Of a stretch of 64,000 bases of DNA, positions 49,220-58,298 are shown in pieces. The stretch is from positions 930,001 through 994,000 of the forward strand of contig NZ_VFNU01000001.1 of assembly GCF_006715725.1 (NCBI RefSeq), given 5' to 3'. Source of the stretch: Nocardioides sp. SLBN-35. Lineage in GTDB: Bacteria; Actinomycetota; Actinomycetes; Propionibacteriales; Nocardioidaceae. Made by a program: the position numbers and the translations under genes. The notes under the pieces were generated by a model. That model was not told where the DNA came from, searched no databases, and saw only the letters and a program-made list of their open reading frames with translations. The stretch's first letter is position 1, and the number at the start of each line of letters is the position of its first letter.

Positions 49220-51289
49220 ATGAACGACAACGCCCTGCGCCGCCGCCTGGTGGCCGCGCTGCTCAGCACCGGCCTCGCCGCCGCCTTCGTGCTCCCGCTC
49301 GGCGGTGACGCCGTCGGCGCGGGCGCGACCGCGGCCCGCACCGCCGTCTCGGCCCAGCAGGCGGGGGCGAGCGTGCCGGTCGCCCAGAAGCCGAAGAAGT
49401 GCAAGAGGAAGGCCAAGAAGCACAAGAGGAAGTGCGCCAAGGCCAAGCACGCGGCGCCCGCTCCGGCGACGACGAGCACCCCCACCGGCACGCCCGGCAG
49501 CCCTGCCGGCAGCACCGGCACCGCCCCCGCAGCCACCCCGTGGACCCCGCGCCCGGCGCAGTACGAAGCCAGCGTCACCACCCGCGACATCCCGATCACC
49601 ATGGACGACGGCGTGATCCTGCGCGGTGACCTGCAGCGCCCGGCCGGCGCCGACGGCAAGCCGGTCACCACGCCACTCCCGGTCATCGTCACCATCACCG
49701 CTTACAACAAGACGGTCCTGTCCGCCGGTGCGGGCGCCACCCTCGCCGGGGCCGACCCGGGCTACCTGGTCGCGCGCGGGTACGCCCAGCTCACCGTCGA
49801 CGCCCGCGGCACCGGCGGCTCCCAGGGCCAGTGGGCCGCGTTCAGCGCCCGCGAGGGCAAGGACGCCGGGGCGATCGTCGAGTGGGCGGCCTCCCAGCCG
49901 TGGAGCAACGGCAAGGTCGGCATGACCGGCGCGTCGTACATGGGCATCTCGCAGCTCTTCGCCGCCGCCCAGAAGCCCCGGGGACTCAAGGCGATCTTCC
50001 CGCAGGTCCCGGCGGCCGACGTCTACCGCGACGTCGTCGCCTCCGGCGGCCAGATCGACGTCGGGTTCATCCCGCTGTGGCTCGGACTGGTCACCGCGAC
50101 CGGGGTGATCCCGCCGGCGTACGGCCTCCAGGAGCCGCAGGCCGGCTTCAAGATGGCGCTCGACCACCTGATGGGCGGGCTCGGCTTCACCCTGCCGCTC
50201 GCCGTCCAGGCGGTGCTCGGCGGCGACCCGGCCTACGACGGCCCGTTCTACCGCGAGCGCTCACCGATCGAGGTCCTCGACAACGTCACCGTCCCGACGT
50301 TCCTCGTCGGCGGCGAGTTCGACCTGTTCCAGCGCGGCACGCCGCTCGTGTTCGAGCGGCTCCAGCAGCGCGGCGTCCCGACCAAGCTCATCGTCGGTCC
50401 GTGGGACCACCTGCAGGGTTCGTCCGGCGCCGAGGTCGGCAAGGCGGGCTACGGCTCGCTCGCGGAGCTGCAGCTGCGCTGGTTCGACCAGTACATCAAC
50501 GGCATGGACGGCCAGCTCGACCAGATCGCGCCGCTGACCTACTACGAGCAGGGCTCCGGCTCGTGGGTGCGCAAGGCGAAGTGGCTCGACGACGACCTCT
50601 CCGCCCGCAGCTATGCCCTGTCCGGCGACGCCGCAGTCGGCGGCAGGGCCGGCGTCCTGACCACGGGTACGGCGAGCGCCGGGTCCGCCGTCGTCCCGCC
50701 GATCCCGGTCACCGGCCTGTGCACCCGCTCGGCCAACCAGTGGACCGCCGGCGTGCCGAACGTGCTGCTCGCGGACCTACCCTGCTTCACGAACAACGCG
50801 CTCAACGACCTCGGCGGGGTCACCTTCGACACCGCGCCGCAGGACGCCGACGTGCGCTTCCAGGGTCCGCTCAACGCGCGGCTCTACGTCTCGACGCCGA
50901 CCGGCGACGGGATGCTGTCGGTCGCGGTGGAGGACGTCGCACCTGACGGAACGGTCACCCGGATCAGCGGAGGCTGGCAGACCATCGCGCACCGCAAGCT
51001 CGACGAGAGCCGCTCGCGCTACCTCGACGGCCAGCTGCTCCAGCCGTACCACCCGTTCACCCGCGAGGCGAAGGCCGACCTGCCGGCCGGCGAGATCGCG
51101 CCGGTCGACGTCGAGATCTTCCCGACCGGGGCGGTCATCGCGAAGGGGCACCGGCTGCGGATCGCGGTCCAGGCGTTCGACGTACCGCACCTGTTGTCGC
51201 CGCTCACCGACCTGGTCGGCCAGCTGGTGCCGGTCACCGTGCACACCGGCCCCCAGTACCCGTCGGTGCTGACCATGGCGGTGCGCTGA
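49220..51289 (+). CDS. secreted CocE/X-Pro dipeptidyl-peptidase-like serine hydrolase
   Basis: A 689-residue exported hydrolase. A signal peptide (LLSTGLAAAFVLPLGGDAVG) is followed by a strongly basic segment, KPKKCKRKAKKHKRKCAKAK (about residues 57-76), and a Thr/Pro/Gly linker before the alpha/beta-hydrolase core. The nucleophile elbow is GMTGASYMGISQLF (G-x-S-Y-x-G), Asp is in VGGEFDLFQ, His in VGPWDHLQG. The C-terminal jelly-roll domain (X-Pro DPP C-terminal) contains ISGGWQTIAHRKLDES and VEIFPTGAVIAKGHRLRIAV. It may cleave Xaa-Pro peptides, cocaine-like esters or glutaryl-amides; sequence cannot decide. The Lys-rich insert may bind the wall. Confidence 0.9.
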   Translation: MNDNALRRRLVAALLSTGLAAAFVLPLGGDAVGAGATAARTAVSAQQAGASVPVAQKPKKCKRKAKKHKRKCAKAKHAAPAPATTSTPTGTPGSPAGSTGTAPAATPWTPRPAQYEASVTTRDIPITMDDGVILRGDLQRPAGADGKPVTTPLPVIVTITAYNKTVLSAGAGATLAGADPGYLVARGYAQLTVDARGTGGSQGQWAAFSAREGKDAGAIVEWAASQPWSNGKVGMTGASYMGISQLFAAAQKPRGLKAIFPQVPAADVYRDVVASGGQIDVGFIPLWLGLVTATGVIPPAYGLQEPQAGFKMALDHLMGGLGFTLPLAVQAVLGGDPAYDGPFYRERSPIEVLDNVTVPTFLVGGEFDLFQRGTPLVFERLQQRGVPTKLIVGPWDHLQGSSGAEVGKAGYGSLAELQLRWFDQYINGMDGQLDQIAPLTYYEQGSGSWVRKAKWLDDDLSARSYALSGDAAVGGRAGVLTTGTASAGSAVVPPIPVTGLCTRSANQWTAGVPNVLLADLPCFTNNALNDLGGVTFDTAPQDADVRFQGPLNARLYVSTPTGDGMLSVAVEDVAPDGTVTRISGGWQTIAHRKLDESRSRYLDGQLLQPYHPFTREAKADLPAGEIAPVDVEIFPTGAVIAKGHRLRIAVQAFDVPHLLSPLTDLVGQLVPVTVHTGPQYPSVLTMAVR

Positions 51290-51329
51290 CCGGCCCATCC
51301 GCCGGTCCGCGCTGGTCGGGCTGGTCGGG

Positions 51330-51441
51330 CTGTAACACGTTGTCCACACGACTACCTGACGGTTCTCCGCACCAGGCTCGGCGTGTCGTCGGCGTGTCGT
51401 GCTGACAACCGCCGACCAGTCGGGTGGACAACGTGTTACAG
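51330..51441. repeat. 24-bp inverted repeat with 64-bp loop, between hydrolase and IclR genes
   Basis: Arm 51330-51353 (CTGTAACACGTTGTCCAC...) is inverted at 51418-51441 with one mismatch. The loop contains an 11-bp tandem repeat CGGCGTGTCGT at 51379-51389 and 51390-51400. It lies between two convergent genes. It may be a large terminator or a small mobile palindrome. Confidence 0.8.
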
Positions 51442-51488
51442 CGGTGGGAGCCGACGCCGCGCCGGCCACCCTGGCTCCTCCAAACCGC

Positions 51489-52253
51489 CTACAACCCACC
51501 CGGGCGGCGGGCCAAGGTGCTCGCGAGCGCCGTGGCCGCCGCCCGGACCGCGTTCTGGTGCGCCTCCGGCCGGAACCGGCCGACCGGGCCGGTCACGCTG
51601 ATCGCGGCCAGTGCGCTCGCCCCGTCGGTGTCGAGCACCGGCGCCGCCACGCACAGCAGGCCCGGCGTCGACTCCTCGCGCTCGAAGGCCAGCCCGTTCT
51701 CCAGGGCCCGCTCCAGCTGCTGCTCGAGCAGGCCCGGTGCCACCACCGTGTGCGGCGTACGACGGGCGAGCGGCCCCGCCAGCACCGCCGCCCGCACGGC
51801 CGGCTCGGCGTGCGCGAGCAGCACCTTGCCGATGGCGGTGCAGTGCATCGGCATCCGGCCGCCGGTCCGTGAGGGGCTGCGGGCCTGGCGGTGCCCGCCG
51901 ATCTTGGCGACGTAGACGACCTCGGTGCCGTCGCGGACCCCGAGGTGGACGGTCTCGTGGGTGCGCTCGTAGAGGTCCTGCAGGAACGGCATCGCGACCT
52001 CGAGCAGGGTGCGCTCGGTGGCCGCCCGCATGCCGAGCTCGAACAGCCCGCCGGCCAGCCGGTAGCCGTGCTCGGTCTTCTCCAGCAGCCGGTGGTGCAC
52101 CAGGTCGGCGGCGACCCGGTGCGCGGTGCCCTTCGGGAGGCCGGTGCGTCGGACCAGCTCGGCGAGGGGGAGCAGCCGGTCCTCGGGGCCGAAGGCGCGC
52201 AGCAGCGCGACCGCCTTGCCCAGGACGGTGTCCAGGTCCTGCGCGTCCGCCAC
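51489..52253 (-). CDS. IclR-family regulator of the meta-cleavage lower pathway
   Basis: A 254-residue regulator. N-terminal winged helix: [61 protein letters not shown]-terminal effector domain: [80 protein letters not shown] and [14 protein letters not shown]. The GTG at 52253 follows TACGCT by 6 nt, a likely leaderless start (a GTG two codons earlier is also possible). It is divergent from dmpEFG-like genes, 69 bp away, and most likely represses or activates them in response to an aromatic-derived effector. Confidence 0.92.
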   Translation of the reverse strand: MADAQDLDTVLGKAVALLRAFGPEDRLLPLAELVRRTGLPKGTAHRVAADLVHHRLLEKTEHGYRLAGGLFELGMRAATERTLLEVAMPFLQDLYERTHETVHLGVRDGTEVVYVAKIGGHRQARSPSRTGGRMPMHCTAIGKVLLAHAEPAVRAAVLAGPLARRTPHTVVAPGLLEQQLERALENGLAFEREESTPGLLCVAAPVLDTDGASALAAISVTGPVGRFRPEAHQNAVRAAATALASTLARRPGGL

Positions 52254-52322
52254 TCGCACAGCGTACCGGTGAGTGGAACGTGCCCATGGTGGGCGACGAC
52301 GCCAGGCACGAGAGTGAGCACC

Positions 52323-53135
52323 ATGACCGAAGCTCTCGACCTCGACACTGCCGTCACGGCTGCCGCCGAGCGCCTGCACACCGCGCTGGTCGACAACCAG
52401 CCCTGTGCCCCGATCCGCGACCTGATCGGCGACCGCGACATCAACCTCGCGTACGCCGTGCAGCAGCAGCTCAACGCGCACCGCCTCGACGCCGGCGCCA
52501 CGGTCGTCGGCCGCAAGATCGGCGCGACCTCCGAGGCCGTCCAGAAGCAGCTGGGCGTCGACACCCCCGACCTGGGCGTGCTCTTCGACGACATGGAGTA
52601 CGACGCCTCCGCGCCGATCGACATCAGCGGGCTGCTGCAGCCGAAGGTCGAGGGCGAGATCGCGTTCGTCCTGGGCGCCGACCTCGCCGAGGGCGACCTC
52701 GACCTCGACCAGGTCGCGGCTGCCGTCGACTACGCCGTCGCCGCCATCGAGGTGTGCGACAGCCGGATCGACAACTGGGACATCAGCTTCGCCGACACCG
52801 TCGCCGACAACGCCTCGGCCGGCGGCTACGTGCTCGGCACCGAGCGCCGTACCCTCGACGACTTCTCGCCGAAGGACGCCGCCATGGCGATGACCGTCAG
52901 CGGCCAGGAAGACTCGGTCGGCACCGGCGCCGCCTCCCTCGGCGACCCGCTCGTGGCGCTGCAGTGGCTGGCCCGACAGGCTCGCGACCTCGGCGACCCG
53001 TTGCGCGCGGGCCAGGTCGTGCTCTCCGGCGCGCTCGGCCCGATGCGTCCCGCCGCCCCCGGCGCCGACGTCGAGCTCATCATCGACGGACTCGGCTCCG
53101 TCGCCATCAGCTTCAGCACCAAGGAGGACTCATGA
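52323..53135 (+). CDS. dmpE: 2-oxopent-4-enoate hydratase (2-hydroxypenta-2,4-dienoate hydratase)
   Basis: A 270-residue enzyme of the fumarylacetoacetase-related hydratase family. Key blocks: [69 protein letters not shown] (the metal/substrate region with E-x-E), [32 protein letters not shown]. It adds water to 2-hydroxypenta-2,4-dienoate to form 4-hydroxy-2-oxovalerate. First gene of the lower meta pathway, divergent from IclR; its stop overlaps the next start (ATGA). The symbol follows the DmpE role; XylJ/MhpD/HsaE are equivalents. Confidence 0.93.
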   Translation: MTEALDLDTAVTAAAERLHTALVDNQPCAPIRDLIGDRDINLAYAVQQQLNAHRLDAGATVVGRKIGATSEAVQKQLGVDTPDLGVLFDDMEYDASAPIDISGLLQPKVEGEIAFVLGADLAEGDLDLDQVAAAVDYAVAAIEVCDSRIDNWDISFADTVADNASAGGYVLGTERRTLDDFSPKDAAMAMTVSGQEDSVGTGAASLGDPLVALQWLARQARDLGDPLRAGQVVLSGALGPMRPAAPGADVELIIDGLGSVAISFSTKEDS

Positions 53136-54091
53136 GCAAGACCAAGGTGGCCATCATCGGCTCCGGCAACATCGGAACCGACCTGATGATCAAGATCCTG
53201 CAGACCGCGCAGCACGTCGAGATGGGGGCGCTCGTCGGCATCGACCCCGACTCCGACGGCCTCGCCCGGGCCCGCGACCTCGGCGTCGCGACCACCCACG
53301 AGGGCGTCGAGGGCCTGATGGCCCTGCCCGGCTTCGACGACATCGAGATCGTCTTCGACGCCACCTCGGCCAAGGCGCACCTCCACAACGACGCGCTGCT
53401 GCGCCCGCTCGGCAAGCGGATGATCGACCTCACCCCGGCTGCCATCGGCCCGTTCGTGATCCCGGCCGTCAACATCGACGAGCACCTCGACGCGCCCAAC
53501 CTCAACATGGTCACCTGCGGCGGCCAGGCCACCATCCCGATCGTGGCCGCGATCTCCCGTGTGGTCCCGGTGGAGTACGCCGAGATCGTCGCCTCGATCT
53601 CCTCGAAGTCCGCCGGTCCGGGCACCCGCGCCAACATCGACGAGTTCACCGAGACCACGTCCGGCGCGATCGCCCAGGTCGGCGGTGCCAAGCGCGGCAA
53701 GGCCGTCATCATCCTCAACCCGGCCGAGCCGCCGCTGATGATGCGCGACACCGTCTTCGCGCTCGTCCACGCACCCGACCCGGCCCTTCATGACGAGATC
53801 CGCGCGAGCGTGGAGAAGATGGTCGCCGACGTGGCGGCGTACGTCCCCGGCTACAAGCTGGTCCAGAAGGTCCAGATCGCCGAGATCCCGGCGGACCAGC
53901 CGGTCGAGACGCTGTTGGTCGACGGCGCGGAGCGCCCGACCCACCAGGTCTCGGTGTTCCTCCAGGTCACCGGCGCCGGCCACTACCTCCCGGCGTACGC
54001 CGGCAACCTCGACATCATGACCTCGGCCGGCCTGCAGGTCGCCGAGCGGATCGCTGCTGCTCGAAACAACGACATGGAGGCCACGCTGTGA
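53132..54091 (+). CDS. dmpF: acylating acetaldehyde dehydrogenase
   Basis: A 319-residue NAD-dependent enzyme. Rossmann start [20 protein letters not shown]; catalytic Cys129 in [36 protein letters not shown] and [20 protein letters not shown] are further family blocks. It oxidises acetaldehyde released by the aldolase to acetyl-CoA, and the two proteins normally form a channelling complex. Its start overlaps the hydratase stop by ATGA, and its stop overlaps the aldolase GTG, so all three are translationally coupled. The DmpF/MhpF/HsaG group is meant; the DmpG-like aldolase favours DmpF. Confidence 0.95.
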   Translation: MSKTKVAIIGSGNIGTDLMIKILQTAQHVEMGALVGIDPDSDGLARARDLGVATTHEGVEGLMALPGFDDIEIVFDATSAKAHLHNDALLRPLGKRMIDLTPAAIGPFVIPAVNIDEHLDAPNLNMVTCGGQATIPIVAAISRVVPVEYAEIVASISSKSAGPGTRANIDEFTETTSGAIAQVGGAKRGKAVIILNPAEPPLMMRDTVFALVHAPDPALHDEIRASVEKMVADVAAYVPGYKLVQKVQIAEIPADQPVETLLVDGAERPTHQVSVFLQVTGAGHYLPAYAGNLDIMTSAGLQVAERIAAARNNDMEATL

Positions 54092-55128
54092 GCACCCCCG
54101 CCGAGAAGACCAAGATCTTCGTCCAGGACGTCACCCTGCGCGACGGCATGCACGCGATCCGGCACCGCATCTCGCCCGCCGACGTGAAGCGGATCGTCGT
54201 CGCCCTCGACGAGGCCGGCGTGGACGCGCTCGAGGTCGCCCACGGCGACGGCCTCGCCGGCGGCTCGGTCAACTACGGCCCCGGCTCGCACACCGACTGG
54301 GAGTGGCTCGAGGCCGCCGCGTCGGTGCTGAAGAACGCCCGGCTGACCACCCTGCTGCTGCCCGGCGTCGGCACCGTCCACGAGCTGAAGCGGGCCTACG
54401 ACCTCGGCGTCCGCTCGGTCCGGATCGCTACCCACTGCACCGAGGCCGACGTCTCCGCGCAGCACATCGCGGCTGCGCGCGAGCTCGGCATGGACGTCTC
54501 CGGCTTCCTGATGCTGTCCCACATGGCCGAGCCCGAGCAGCTCGCCCAGCAGGCCAAGCTCATGGAGTCGTACGGCGCCCACTGCGTCTACGTCACCGAC
54601 TCCGGCGGCCGCCTCACCATGGACGACGTCGCCGCGCGCGTGCAGGCCTACCGCCGCGTGCTGGACCCGGGGACCGAGATCGGCATCCACGCCCACGAGA
54701 ACCTCTCGCTGTCGGTCGCCAACTCCGTGGTCGCCGTACAGAACGGCGTCTATCGCGTCGACGCCTCCCTCGCCGGCCACGGCGCGGGCGCCGGCAACTG
54801 CCCGATCGAGCCGTTCATCGCCGTCGCCGACCTGATGGGCTTCGAGCACGGCTGCGACGTGTTCAAGCTGCAGGACGCCGCCGACGACATCGTCCGCCCG
54901 CTCCAGGACCGCCCGGTCCGGGTCGACCGCGAGACGCTGACCCTCGGCTACGCCGGCGTCTACTCCTCGTTCCTGCGCCACGCCGAGCGTGCCGCCGAGC
55001 AGTACGACGTCGACGTGCGCGACATCCTGATGGAGTGCGGCCGCCGCCGTCTCGTCGGTGGCCAGGAGGACATGATCGTCGACATCGCGCTGACCATCGT
55101 GGCCGAGCGCGAAGCGGCACTCGTCTAG
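54088..55128 (+). CDS. dmpG: 4-hydroxy-2-oxovalerate aldolase
   Basis: A 346-residue TIM-barrel aldolase, co-complexed with acetaldehyde dehydrogenase. [14 protein letters not shown] holds the catalytic Arg18, metal ligand Asp19 and His22 (the usual S of TLRDGSH is M here). [39 protein letters not shown] and the metal histidines in [15 protein letters not shown] are typical. It splits 4-hydroxy-2-oxovalerate into pyruvate and acetaldehyde. The close overall match ([20 protein letters not shown]) is to catechol-type DmpG rather than steroid HsaF. GTGA overlap with the preceding gene. A 32-bp repeat array starts 3 bp after the stop. Confidence 0.95.
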   Translation: MSTPAEKTKIFVQDVTLRDGMHAIRHRISPADVKRIVVALDEAGVDALEVAHGDGLAGGSVNYGPGSHTDWEWLEAAASVLKNARLTTLLLPGVGTVHELKRAYDLGVRSVRIATHCTEADVSAQHIAAARELGMDVSGFLMLSHMAEPEQLAQQAKLMESYGAHCVYVTDSGGRLTMDDVAARVQAYRRVLDPGTEIGIHAHENLSLSVANSVVAVQNGVYRVDASLAGHGAGAGNCPIEPFIAVADLMGFEHGCDVFKLQDAADDIVRPLQDRPVRVDRETLTLGYAGVYSSFLRHAERAAEQYDVDVRDILMECGRRRLVGGQEDMIVDIALTIVAEREAALV

Positions 55129-55131
55129 CGC

Positions 55132-55284
55132 GACCCGGCAGAAAGTGGCCCGGTCTTCCCGCCGACCCGGCAGAAACTGGCTCAGAAATCGCGTCGACCC
55201 GGCAGTACTTCTGCCGGGTCGACGCAATTCGCCACCCACTTCGCGCCGGGTCGGCGCAATTCGCCAGCCACTTCGCGCCGGGTC
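55132..55284. repeat. 32-bp-phased mirror repeat array 3 (3 direct + 3 inverted copies)
   Basis: GACCCGGCAG units start at 55132, 55164 and 55196 (exact 32-bp steps); inverted units end at 55220, 55252 and 55284 (again 32 bp). The centre is a hairpin with 15-bp arms (55191-55205 and 55211-55225) and a TACTT loop. It fills the gap between the aldolase stop (55128) and the stop of the convergent siderophore-interacting gene (55291). Related to the arrays at 6.8 and 45.1 kb. Confidence 0.92.
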
Positions 55285-55290
55285 GGCGGG

Positions 55291-56277
55291 TCAGGAGCGC
55301 ATGGAGACACCCTCGCGCCAGTAGCCCATGAAGGCGACCTGGCGTCGGTCGAGCCCGAGGTCGTTGACCAGCTTGCGGCGCAGGCCGGTCACCACCTTGG
55401 ACTCGCCGGCGATCCACGCGTAGAGCCCGGCGTACGGCGTGTCCCCTGCCGGGACCGCCGTCGCCGTGCCGACCTCCTCGCCCGAGGAGGAGTGCACCGG
55501 GGTCTCCCACAGGTCGGGGTCGATCTCGTCGTCGGTCACCACGATGGCCTCGGTGGGCGCGGTGCCGGTCAGGTGGTCGAGGACCGCCGCGTGCAGCCGC
55601 TCGCCGCGTGGGCCGCCGTTGCGCGGCAGCCAGGTCACCTCGACCCCGACGGGCGCGACGAGGTCCTGGATGTCGGCGTCGACCGGCACCTCGAGGTACG
55701 CCGCCCCGGTCGCGTCGGCCGGCAGGTCGCGCAGCACGCCCCGGATCGCCGGTACGGCGGTCTCGTCGCCGACCAGCAGCAGCCGCGTCGCCGTGCCGGG
55801 GGACCACTCGATGCCGCCGAACTCGTGGCCCGTGCGCGGCGCCAGGGTGACCAGCCGCTGCCCGGGCGCGGCCTGGAGCGCCCAGCGGTTGCCGGCGCCG
55901 TCGAGCGGGCTCTCGCCGTGGGCGTCGCCCTCGTGGACGACGATGTCGACGACCAGGCGCGTGTCGGCGCCCTCGCCGATCCGGTCGCGGATCGTGTAGG
56001 TGCGCAGGGAGCCACGCTCGTCCTCGGGGATCTGCATCCAGGTGGTCCACCAGGACTCGTCCGCGTCGGCGAACGACGGCAGCGCGCCGGCCGCGTTGGG
56101 GAAGATCAGCTTGATCCGCTGGTCCAGCACGGGCCCGTCCGGGCCCAGCTCGGCCAACGCCGCGCCACCGAGCTCGACCCGCACGAACGACGGCGAGACC
56201 CGTTCGGCGCGCACGACCTCGACCTCGGTGAGGAGCATGGGAAGGGCGGCGACGTACTCGTTCTGGTCGACGGTCAT
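55291..56277 (-). CDS. siderophore-interacting FAD-binding ferric reductase (SIP/ViuB family)
   Basis: A 328-residue protein. N-terminal FAD domain: VEVVRAERVSPSFVRVELGG, LRTYTIRDRIGEGADTRLVV DIVVHEGDAHG (the RTYT-x-R motif), GNRWALQAAPGQRLVTLAPR. C-terminal SIP domain: LLLVGDETAVPAIRGVLRDL, GGPRGERLHAAVLDHL, GLYAWIAGESKVVTGLRRKL, GLDRRQVAFMGYWREG. Such enzymes reduce Fe(III)-siderophores in the cytoplasm to release iron, using NAD(P)H or ferredoxin. An IdeR-type box covers the promoter right before the ATG, as expected for an iron-starvation gene. No siderophore synthesis or uptake genes are adjacent. Confidence 0.93.
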   Translation of the reverse strand: MTVDQNEYVAALPMLLTEVEVVRAERVSPSFVRVELGGAALAELGPDGPVLDQRIKLIFPNAAGALPSFADADESWWTTWMQIPEDERGSLRTYTIRDRIGEGADTRLVVDIVVHEGDAHGESPLDGAGNRWALQAAPGQRLVTLAPRTGHEFGGIEWSPGTATRLLLVGDETAVPAIRGVLRDLPADATGAAYLEVPVDADIQDLVAPVGVEVTWLPRNGGPRGERLHAAVLDHLTGTAPTEAIVVTDDEIDPDLWETPVHSSSGEEVGTATAVPAGDTPYAGLYAWIAGESKVVTGLRRKLVNDLGLDRRQVAFMGYWREGVSMRS

Positions 56278-56278
56278 G

Positions 56279-56295
56279 AGGTCAGGCTAACCTAA
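56279..56295 (-). promoter_or_regulatory. IdeR/DtxR iron box of the siderophore-interacting gene
   Basis: On the minus strand, TTAGGTTAGCCTGACCT agrees with the 19-bp consensus TTAGGTTAGGCTAACCTAA at 16 of 19 positions when extended to the start codon. It lies directly next to the ATG, so the repressor would block transcription initiation. Confidence 0.85.
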
Positions 56296-56327
56296 CTACA
56301 TGAATCCCCGGTCGGCCGGTGATTCCG

Positions 56328-56379
56328 GCACTTGTCGGGCGTTGCAACACCCGACAAGTGCAGGAAGCGCCCGACGAGT
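56328..56379 (-). repeat. mirror repeat at the dcd 3' end (1 direct + 2 inverted copies, 20-bp step)
   Basis: ACTTGTCGGG at 56330-56339; inverted CCCGACAAGT ends at 56359 and CCCGACGAGT ends at 56379, exactly 20 bp on. The last copy overlaps the dcd stop codon. The first pair forms a 12-bp stem with a 10-nt loop and could terminate dcd. Confidence 0.7.
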
Positions 56380-56954
56380 CAGATCTGCGTCCGGTGGAAG
56401 TTCTGGAACGAGCGCGACGGCGTCGGGCCACGCTGGCCCTGGTAGCGAGAGCCGTACCGCTCAGAGCCGTAGGGGTGCTCGCTCGGCGAGGAGAGCCGGA
56501 AGAAGCAGAACTGGCCGATCTTCATGCCCGGGTAGAGCTTGATCGGCAGGGTCGCGACATTGGCCAGCTCGAGCGTCACGTGCCCGGAGAAGCCGGGGTC
56601 GACGAAGCCGGCGGTCGCGTGCGTGAGCAGCCCGAGGCGGCCCAGCGAGGACTTGCCCTCGACGCGCGCGGCGATGTCGTCGGGCAGCGTCACGACCTCG
56701 TACGTCGAGCCGAGCACGAACTCGCCCGGGTGCAGGATGAACGGCTCGTCGCCCTCGGGCTCGACCATGCGGGTCAGGTCGGACTGGTCGGCGGCCGGGT
56801 CGATCGACGGGTACTTGTGGTTGTCGAAGACCCGGAAGAACCGGTCGAGGCGGAAGTCCACCGACGACGGCTGCATCAGCCCGGGGTCATAGGGTTCGAG
56901 GGCGATCCGTCCGGCGTCGATCTCGGCGGTGATGTCGCGGTCGCTGAGCAGCAC
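56379..56954 (-). CDS. dcd: dCTP deaminase
   Basis: A 191-residue enzyme of normal length. Family blocks: [75 protein letters not shown] (nucleotide-binding, R/S-S-x-x-R), [20 protein letters not shown] with the catalytic Glu, and [19 protein letters not shown]. The start GTG (56954) is preceded by TAGGGT with a 7-nt gap, giving a leaderless mRNA and the usual M-L-L-S-D-R-D start; a GTG three codons upstream is less likely. It turns dCTP into dUTP, or straight to dUMP in the actinobacterial bifunctional type. Confidence 0.95.
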   Translation of the reverse strand: MLLSDRDITAEIDAGRIALEPYDPGLMQPSSVDFRLDRFFRVFDNHKYPSIDPAADQSDLTRMVEPEGDEPFILHPGEFVLGSTYEVVTLPDDIAARVEGKSSLGRLGLLTHATAGFVDPGFSGHVTLELANVATLPIKLYPGMKIGQFCFFRLSSPSEHPYGSERYGSRYQGQRGPTPSRSFQNFHRTQI

Positions 56955-57149
56955 GCCCCGCACCCTACCGGCGGACCGCGGATGGGGGGCAGGACCGACC
57001 GTCGCGCCGGTCCCCTACTCCATTTCTCGATGCTCGGGACACCCACGGATGTGAGGGTCGGCGGCGCCGCCGATTCCTCGGACGCGACTCCGTGACCGTG
57101 GCTACGTTGAGCGCGAATTGCCCCTGAATGAAGGAATGGAGGCGTTGCC

Positions 57150-58298
57150 ATGCGCAAGCCCAGGCTGCTCGGCAGCATCGCGATCGCGGCGGTCACCGTC
57201 GGAAGCACGTGCGCGGTCATCGCGCCGCCGGCATCGGCAGCTGTGCCGGGAGCTCCGACCCTGGTCAGCTCCAGCGGCAGCGGAAGCGGTCTGTGTTCGA
57301 GCTATCCCGCGGTCCACGTCGACTGGGCGCCGCCGGCAGGTGCCAGCCCCGCGATCGACGGATACAACTACACGATCACGAGTGGCGCCACGACCATCTA
57401 CTCCGGGTCGCTGGAGGACTACTACACCTCCCAGACCTGGTCCGTGCCCGCACCCGGCGCCTACACCGTGACCATCACCGCCCACAACGCGGACGGGAGC
57501 GGCGCCCCGCTGAGCGTGCCGGTCACGGCTGCTGCGCCCCGAGTGAAGGATGCGGTGGCGCCGACGCTCGGTGCGATGTCCTTCGGCGCGACGACGGTGA
57601 TCGTCACCGGAACTGCCCAGATCCCGGTCACCCTCGACGTTGCCGCCTCCGACAACACGGGGGTGGACGTCTACTACGGCTCAGGTCTCTGGGGCCCGGG
57701 CGTGACCTACGACGCGGTCAATGACGACGTGAACTACGCGGATGACGGCCTGCAGCACATGGCCTGGTCGCAGTTCAGCTACCGCAAGTCGGGAACCAAG
57801 GCCAGTGGCGTCACCCAGCAGACCTTCGTCTTCGACCCGGAGAACAAGCCGGCCAATGGTCTGTGGAGCCTCTCCGAGGTCTCGCTGGTGGATTCCACCA
57901 AGGTCGGCGACGAGTGGTGCTCGGACAACTACTACGACTTCACCCGCCGGACCAAGCAGATCGCCGACGACCCCACGTACAACAAGGCGCTGCCGTCAAC
58001 GCCCTCCTTCTTCCTGACCGACGTCAACCTCCCCGGCATCGGTGCACCGAAGATCAAGGGCAAGGCCAAGGCAGGCAAGAAGCTGCATGCGGTCGCCCAG
58101 CCGCCCGCAGGCGTCGCGGTCACCTACCAGTGGTACGTCACCAAGGGGAAGAAGGCCAAGACCAAGCTCATCGGCACGGGTGCGGTGATCAAGCTCAAGA
58201 AGAAGTTCAAGAGCAGCAAGATCTCGGTGACCGCGACCTACACCGCGCCCGGCGGTGCGTCGTACCTGATCGCAGGGAAGGGCAAGAAGGTCAAGTGA
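57150..58298 (+). CDS. secreted fibronectin-III-like/Ig-like protein
   Basis: A 382-residue exported protein. Signal peptide residues 1-30 (IAIAAVTVGSTCAVIAPPASA). A fibronectin-III-like domain follows ([51 protein letters not shown]), then a beta domain (TLGAMSFGATTVIVTGTAQI PVTLDVAASD), and finally a Lys-rich Ig-like domain (KIKGKAKAGKKLHAVAQPPA ... QWYVTKGKKAKTKLIGTGAV) of the type repeated in actinobacterial surface proteins. GGAATGGAGG precedes the ATG. Codon use is slightly less G/C-biased than its neighbours. The stop overlaps the next start (GTGA), coupling it to a TIGR03032-like protein. Role unknown. Confidence 0.82.
   Translation: MRKPRLLGSIAIAAVTVGSTCAVIAPPASAAVPGAPTLVSSSGSGSGLCSSYPAVHVDWAPPAGASPAIDGYNYTITSGATTIYSGSLEDYYTSQTWSVPAPGAYTVTITAHNADGSGAPLSVPVTAAAPRVKDAVAPTLGAMSFGATTVIVTGTAQIPVTLDVAASDNTGVDVYYGSGLWGPGVTYDAVNDDVNYADDGLQHMAWSQFSYRKSGTKASGVTQQTFVFDPENKPANGLWSLSEVSLVDSTKVGDEWCSDNYYDFTRRTKQIADDPTYNKALPSTPSFFLTDVNLPGIGAPKIKGKAKAGKKLHAVAQPPAGVAVTYQWYVTKGKKAKTKLIGTGAVIKLKKKFKSSKISVTATYTAPGGASYLIAGKGKKVK

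Noticed and set aside
51489..55128. HsaE-G-F steroid lower pathway assignment for the hydratase-dehydrogenase-aldolase operon
   Set aside because: The aldolase is closer in motif detail to DmpG, the regulator is IclR and no KstR box lies upstream, so a catechol-type pathway fits better; it cannot be fully excluded.
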